A stretch of DNA of 15,206 nt from Natronomonas sp. (GTDB taxonomy: Archaea; Halobacteriota; Halobacteria; Halobacteriales; Haloarculaceae). Location: contig SLIW01000494.1 in NCBI GenBank assembly GCA_007135435.1, positions 1-15,206 on the forward strand, written 5' to 3'. The notes under the pieces were generated by a model, which saw only the letters and a program-made list of their open reading frames with translations, did no database searches and was not told the DNA's origin. Shown here piece after piece: positions 12,194-15,206 of the stretch. Positions within the stretch are counted from its first letter, which is position 1. Each line of letters begins with the position of its first letter. The position numbers and the translations under genes are program-made.

Positions 12194-13055
12194 CGGCCTC
12201 GTCGGGGTCGGGCATCAGCGAGACCGCCTCCTCGCGGCCGAGGTCGTGGTAGGTGTGGGTGAACTCGTGGAACAGCGGCTCCCAGGCGTCGGTGTGGGTC
12301 CCGTCCCGGCCGCGCGCGTCGGGGAGCAGGTCCGCGTCATCGCCCTCGGGCACCTCGAGGCCGAGTCCCGCCAGGACGGGGACGACGATGGCCCGCCACT
12401 CCTCGCGGAGCACGTCGAGCGGTTCCCGGCGGATGCCGAGCGCGACGATGGCGTCCTCCTGGTCGGTCGGCTCGAAGAGCGTCAGCGCGTGCGGGTACAG
12501 CCGGTCGAGCGCCTCCTGCAACCGGCGCCGACCGCCGGCGTCCTCGGCGAGCCGCTCGAGCCAGTTCTCGGCGTGCTCGCGGTGGTACGGCTCCTCGCCG
12601 AGGACCTTCCCGACCCGGTCGACGATCCGGGGGTAGCTGCTCTCCCGCAGCGCCTCCAGGCGGAGCTCCTCGTAGTGGTCGTAGAGGTAGCTCCGGACGA
12701 CGCAGTCCGCCCAGTCGCCGGTCTCGAAGGGCAGCTCGACGAGCGTGGCGTGTCTGAAGTCCCCCGGGTCGGCCTCCCAGACCAGGTCCGTCTCGTCGTG
12801 ACCGAAGTCCTCGAGCAGGTCGTACCACAGCCGGGCGTGGCCGAGCTCGTCCTGGGCGATGTTGCCGATGCCGATGTCCGCCTCGAGGGTCGGCCCGCGG
12901 ACCTGCCACTCGGTGTAGCGCTCGGCGACGACGAAGTCGTCGTCCGCCAGACACCTGAGCTCCGCCTCCACGGCGGTACGCGTCTCGTCGTCGAGGTCGT
13001 CCGGCCCGCCGAGGCTGCCGGGTTCCGGGGCGTCGGTGGATCGATCCGGGGACAT
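12186..13055 (-). CDS. paaC: Phenylacetyl-CoA epoxidase subunit PaaC
   Basis: A 289-residue ferritin-like four-helix protein of the PaaA/PaaC family. Visible: VVAERYTEWQVRGPTLEADI, GNIAQDELGHARLWYDLLEDFG (E70-x-x-H73), YLYDHYEELRLEAL, and KVLGEEPYHREHAENWLERL (E155-x-x-H158). These are the helices that hold diiron ligands in catalytic relatives. Bacterial PaaC is described as a structural, non-catalytic partner of PaaA and in E. coli lacks the first ExxH, so keeping both motifs is notable. An ATG at 13055 lies 2 bases after the paaB stop; a GTG at 13061 would overlap it as GTGA and add only two residues. It is the third gene of the paa operon and forms the PaaA-PaaC core. Cytoplasmic. Confidence 0.9.
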   Translation of the reverse strand: MSPDRSTDAPEPGSLGGPDDLDDETRTAVEAELRCLADDDFVVAERYTEWQVRGPTLEADIGIGNIAQDELGHARLWYDLLEDFGHDETDLVWEADPGDFRHATLVELPFETGDWADCVVRSYLYDHYEELRLEALRESSYPRIVDRVGKVLGEEPYHREHAENWLERLAEDAGGRRRLQEALDRLYPHALTLFEPTDQEDAIVALGIRREPLDVLREEWRAIVVPVLAGLGLEVPEGDDADLLPDARGRDGTHTDAWEPLFHEFTHTYHDLGREEAVSLMPDPDEADV

Positions 13056-13057
13056 GG

Positions 13058-13387
13058 TCACCGGTCGGCCTCCGCGATGTCCCGTTCGGCCTCCTCCTGT
13101 TCGCGCTGGCTGGCCTCGATCTCCTCGGCGAACGTCTCGTCGGTGCTGTACGCCGTCGCCCAGCGGTAGTCCTTCTGGGTCGTCCCGCCGAACTCGACGC
13201 CCGGGTCGTCGGCGTAGACGGTCTCGACCGCGTCCTTGGGGACGATCCAGAGGCTGTTGGTGGGCTTGCGGCGGCCGTGCTGGACCTCGGCGTACTGCTT
13301 GGCCAGCTCAGCGTTCGGTGCGTGGACGGTACCGACGTAGGTGTGGTAGTCCTTCTTCTTGTCCTGGCGGAACACTTCCCAGCGCAT
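13058..13387 (-). CDS. paaB: Phenylacetyl-CoA epoxidase subunit PaaB
   Basis: A 109-residue protein starting MRWEVFRQDKKKDYHTYVGT. The family pattern is clear: an N-terminal strand (WEVF), HTYVGTVHAPNAELAKQYAE, then NSLWIVPKDAVETVYADD, and an extended C-terminal acidic helix (EEIEASQREQEEAERDIAE). In bacteria PaaB bridges the PaaAC heterodimers of the epoxidase and is essential for the assembled complex. The ATG at 13387 lies only 2 bases after the paaA stop, and the reading frame open further upstream overlaps paaA, so 13387 is the right start. No catalytic residues are expected or seen. Confidence 0.9.
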   Translation of the reverse strand: MRWEVFRQDKKKDYHTYVGTVHAPNAELAKQYAEVQHGRRKPTNSLWIVPKDAVETVYADDPGVEFGGTTQKDYRWATAYSTDETFAEEIEASQREQEEAERDIAEADR

Positions 13388-13389
13388 GG

Positions 13390-14331
13390 TCAGTCGTCCG
13401 CGGCCGCAGGGGTGACCCCGCCCTGCCCGGGTGACTCGATGGCGTCGCGGACCCACTCGACGGCCTCCTGGGTCCGCTCGCGCTTGCCGATCTGGACGTG
13501 GCTCCCGTCGTAGTCGTTCTTGGCGACCGTCCAGAACTCGTCCCAGTCGAGGTCGTCCTGCTCGACGACCCAGCGGTCGGTCTCCGCGTCGCGGTAGACC
13601 CGCGGTTCGTCGGGGAGCTCGAGGCCGTACTGGCGGGCCTTGGGGACGTAGGCGTTCAGGAACGCCTGCCGGAGGGCGTCGTTGGTCATCGTCTTCAGCC
13701 CGACCGCCGCCGAGAAGTCGTGATGGGTCGACTGGTCGTCGGTCGGCCCGAAGAACTGGAGGATGCGCGGCCACCACTCCTCGAAGGCCGCCTGGGTTCG
13801 CTCCTGGACGGCGCGCGGGCCGGTCATAAGCTCCCGGAGGATCGACTCGCCGTGCTTGATGTGGAAGCCCTCCTCGAAGCAGATCTTGTCCATCGCGTGG
13901 GCGTACGGCTCCCAGCTGGTCCGCTTGAGCGTCGCCTGCCGACGCATCGCGGCGCCGTCCACGAAGAAGGCGATCATCGGCGTCTCCTCCCAGCGCTCCA
14001 TGGGGTAGTGGAAGCAGTTGAGGAACTTGCCCTCGCCGCGGGCCAGCTCGTCGAGCATCTGCTCGCGCGTCTTGACGCCGAGCTCCTCGGCGGCTCGATA
14101 GAGCAGCTGACCGTGGCCGATCTCGTCCTGCACCTTCGCGGAGAACGCGAGCTTTCGGTCGATGCTCGGCGCCTCCCGGATGAACGGGCGCTCGAGGTAC
14201 GCCCCCATGATCTCGGAGTTCGCGTGGAACTGGATCATCCGGGTCGCCGCCTTCCGGTACTCCTCTGGCATGTCGTCGCCGGGCCCGAACTCGCGTGGAC
14301 CCGCGCGCGCCTCGACCGTTTCGACGTCCAT
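13390..14331 (-). CDS. paaA: Phenylacetyl-CoA epoxidase catalytic subunit PaaA
   Basis: A 313-residue diiron protein of the bacterial multicomponent monooxygenase-like family that converts phenylacetyl-CoA to its ring-1,2-epoxide, the step opening the aerobic hybrid pathway. Diiron ligands appear as E40 (HANSE), E70-x-x-H73 (QDEIGHGQ) and E154-x-x-H157 (FEEGFHIKHGE), with FFVDGAAMRRQATLKR and SWEPYAHAMDKI typical of PaaA. The ORF can be extended to a TTG at 14358, but the ATG at 14331 gives the expected N-terminus (MDVETVEARAG, short acidic lead, then PEEYRKAATRMIQ). It is the first gene of the operon and divergent from the Bat-type regulator. Oxygen and reducing equivalents are needed; no dedicated reductase follows. 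Confidence 0.92.
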   Translation of the reverse strand: MDVETVEARAGPREFGPGDDMPEEYRKAATRMIQFHANSEIMGAYLERPFIREAPSIDRKLAFSAKVQDEIGHGQLLYRAAEELGVKTREQMLDELARGEGKFLNCFHYPMERWEETPMIAFFVDGAAMRRQATLKRTSWEPYAHAMDKICFEEGFHIKHGESILRELMTGPRAVQERTQAAFEEWWPRILQFFGPTDDQSTHHDFSAAVGLKTMTNDALRQAFLNAYVPKARQYGLELPDEPRVYRDAETDRWVVEQDDLDWDEFWTVAKNDYDGSHVQIGKRERTQEAVEWVRDAIESPGQGGVTPAAADD

Positions 14332-14371
14332 ACCTAACGATTGCTCATTCGGGCCCAAATCAGTTCACCCG

Positions 14372-14379
14372 CACATGTG
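14372..14379. promoter_or_regulatory. Palindrome between paaA and the divergent regulator
   Basis: CACATGTG is a perfect 8-base palindrome within the wider imperfect repeat CCGCACATGTGGCGG (14370-14384; one base out of register). It lies between the paaA start and the shared TATA element, a good place for an operator; binding is inference. Confidence 0.35.
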
Positions 14380-14382
14380 GCG

Positions 14383-14394
14383 GTATTATAAATA
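14383..14394. promoter_or_regulatory. TATA element of the Bat-type regulator, possibly shared with paaA
   Basis: GTATTATAAATA, centred near 14388. On the plus strand it is 27-28 bases before the ATG at 14416, so that transcript should be leaderless. On the minus strand it would give a paaA leader of about 30 bases; a weaker ATTT patch near 14360 could instead serve a leaderless paaA. Confidence 0.55.
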
Positions 14395-14415
14395 GTGGGG
14401 TCGTACACGGGACCG

Positions 14416-15069
14416 ATGATCGAGGAGTGTCTCGTCGTCGAGTTCGACGTGGTCGGCGACGACTGCCCCCTTTCGGAGGCCTCGGCGTCGGTCGGGGCGA
14501 CCGTCGACTGCCAGCCGCCGCAGCTCCGTCGCGACGACAACGCACTCCTGCGGTTCTCGGCGGCCGACGCCGCGGTCGGCGAGTGGCTCGACGACGACGA
14601 TCGCATCCGGTACCTGCACGCCTCTCGAGGGGGCGACCGGATCGACTACCGCTGTCTCTCGCTGCACCCGTGTGCCGTCCACCAGCTGATAGACGTCGGC
14701 CTGCTGGTCGACCACCTGCGGTACCGCGACGGCATCGAGCGGTACACGGGTGCCGTGGTCGGCTTCGGGGTGCTCCAGGGCGTGCTCGAGGCAGCGGGCG
14801 ACGCCGTCGGCGTCTCCCTCGAGCGGGTCTACCCCCTGGGCGCGGACGACCACCTGGGCGCGGACGACCAGCGGAGTGTCGCGAGGGGATGGGACCTCAC
14901 GCCCGCCCAGGCGGAGGCGATGCGGACGGCGCTCTCGATGGGGTACTTCACCGTCCCCAGGGAGGCGACCGCCGCCGACGTCGCGGGGGCCCTCGAGATC
15001 AGCAAGTCGGCGTTCCTCGAGCGCCTGCGTCGCGGGCAGGCGTCGCTGTTCGCCCAGCTCTTCGAGTAG
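14416..15069 (+). CDS. Bat-type helix-turn-helix transcriptional regulator, candidate paa regulator
   Basis: A 217-residue protein. The C-terminal 57 residues (about 161-217), beginning LTPAQAEAMRTALSMGYFTVPRE and ending FLERLRRGQASLFAQLF, are the bacterio-opsin-activator (Bat/HTH_10) DNA-binding domain, an HTH of the sigma-region-4 type widespread in haloarchaea. The N-terminal about 150 residues are the variable domain of such regulators, often a sensor; Cys14, Cys36 and the Cys-x11-Cys-x5-Cys run around 80-95 (RCLSLHPCAVHQL) could be redox or metal ligands. The 6-residue unit LGADD(H/Q) is duplicated at about residues 141-152. The ATG at 14416 is favoured over a GTG at 14395 because the latter touches the TATA box. 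Divergent from paaA, so regulation of the paa operon is likely but unproven. Confidence 0.75.
   Translation: MIEECLVVEFDVVGDDCPLSEASASVGATVDCQPPQLRRDDNALLRFSAADAAVGEWLDDDDRIRYLHASRGGDRIDYRCLSLHPCAVHQLIDVGLLVDHLRYRDGIERYTGAVVGFGVLQGVLEAAGDAVGVSLERVYPLGADDHLGADDQRSVARGWDLTPAQAEAMRTALSMGYFTVPREATAADVAGALEISKSAFLERLRRGQASLFAQLFE
14835..14870 (+). repeat. Perfect in-frame 18-bp tandem duplication
   Basis: CCTGGGCGCGGACGACCA occurs twice back to back (14835-14852, 14853-14870) in the linker before the HTH domain of the regulator. The absence of any mismatch suggests a recent event. Confidence 0.9.
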
Positions 15070-15098
15070 CCCCGCGGCGGCGTGACGGGCATCTTCTT

Positions 15099-15206
15099 CA
15101 CGTCGACATCCCCCACCACGTCACGTCCACATCCCCCACCACGTCACGTCCACATCCCCCACCACGTCACGTCCACATCCCCCACCACGTCACGTCCACA
15201 TCCCCC
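15099..15206. repeat. 23-bp tandem repeat array running off the window end
   Basis: Unit CACGTCCACATCCCCCACCACG plus T begins at 15099, 15122, 15145, 15168 and 15191; the first copy has one mismatch (15105) and the last is cut by the window edge after 16 bases. There are no spacers, so it is not a CRISPR. The unit is not a multiple of three and no gene with a start covers it. It begins about 30 bases after the stop of the Bat-type regulator. Confidence 0.9.

Noticed and set aside
10181..12262. 693-codon plus-strand open frame
   Set aside because: It is out of frame with the transglutaminase-like gene and antisense to the paaD end; the Arg/Pro-rich translation has no domain logic, whereas the overlapping genes show clear motifs.
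15099..15206. CRISPR array
   Set aside because: The copies are directly adjacent, with no unique spacers.

Overview
The window looks like part of the chromosome of a haloarchaeon (class Halobacteria). The base composition is very GC-rich, the predicted proteins are strongly acidic, most genes have an archaeal TATA box about 27 bases upstream of a leaderless or near-leaderless start, and several families are archaeal or haloarchaeal: a HalOD1-type protein, a TFB-related mini protein, the fibrillarin/Nop5 pair and a Bat-type HTH regulator. I cannot name the genus.

Layout. 1-330: acidic, repeat-rich C-terminal tail of a truncated gene. 538-792: small HalOD1-type protein. 1028-1726 (minus): FAD/NAD(P) reductase of the ferredoxin-reductase fold. 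1727-2501: about 775 bases without a convincing gene, containing a promoter of the reductase and two near-identical palindrome-plus-TATA cassettes around a third palindrome. 2502-2771 (minus): small two-helix membrane protein. 2854-3051: a type II tRNA-Leu(UAG) on the minus strand, with a cluster of tRNA-derived repeats and strong hairpins beyond its 3' end. 3162-3470: TFB-related mini protein. 3614-4132 (minus): winged-helix regulator.

4188-7940 (all minus): glutamate-cysteine ligase (gshA), then fibrillarin (flpA) and Nop5/Nop56 with overlapping reading frames (the protein core of the archaeal C/D-box 2'-O-methylation machine), then an MscS-type channel. Four 27-bp tandem repeats lie just upstream of the channel gene. 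8211-8522 and 8753-9673 (minus): a small CPxC protein and a tandem-rhodanese sulfurtransferase. 10020-11387 (plus): a Tat-exported transglutaminase-fold protein.

11481-14331 (minus) is a tight phenylacetyl-CoA epoxidase operon, paaA-paaB-paaC-paaD plus a separate zinc-ribbon gene, with overlaps or gaps of only a few bases. The zinc ribbon corresponds to the C-terminal domain of bacterial PaaD, so PaaD is split here. PaaC keeps two ExxH motifs that suggest it can still bind metal. No paaE reductase is in the operon. A Bat-type HTH regulator (14416-15069) is transcribed divergently and is a good candidate regulator. The window ends inside a 23-bp tandem repeat array that continues beyond the edge.

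No complete mobile element, CRISPR array or rRNA gene was seen. The least explained pieces are the twin promoter-palindrome cassettes (1953-2044), the tRNA-Leu-derived repeat cluster (2854-2971), the split PaaD with a possibly metal-binding PaaC, and the terminal 23-bp array. None is a proven new system; all are pattern-level observations.
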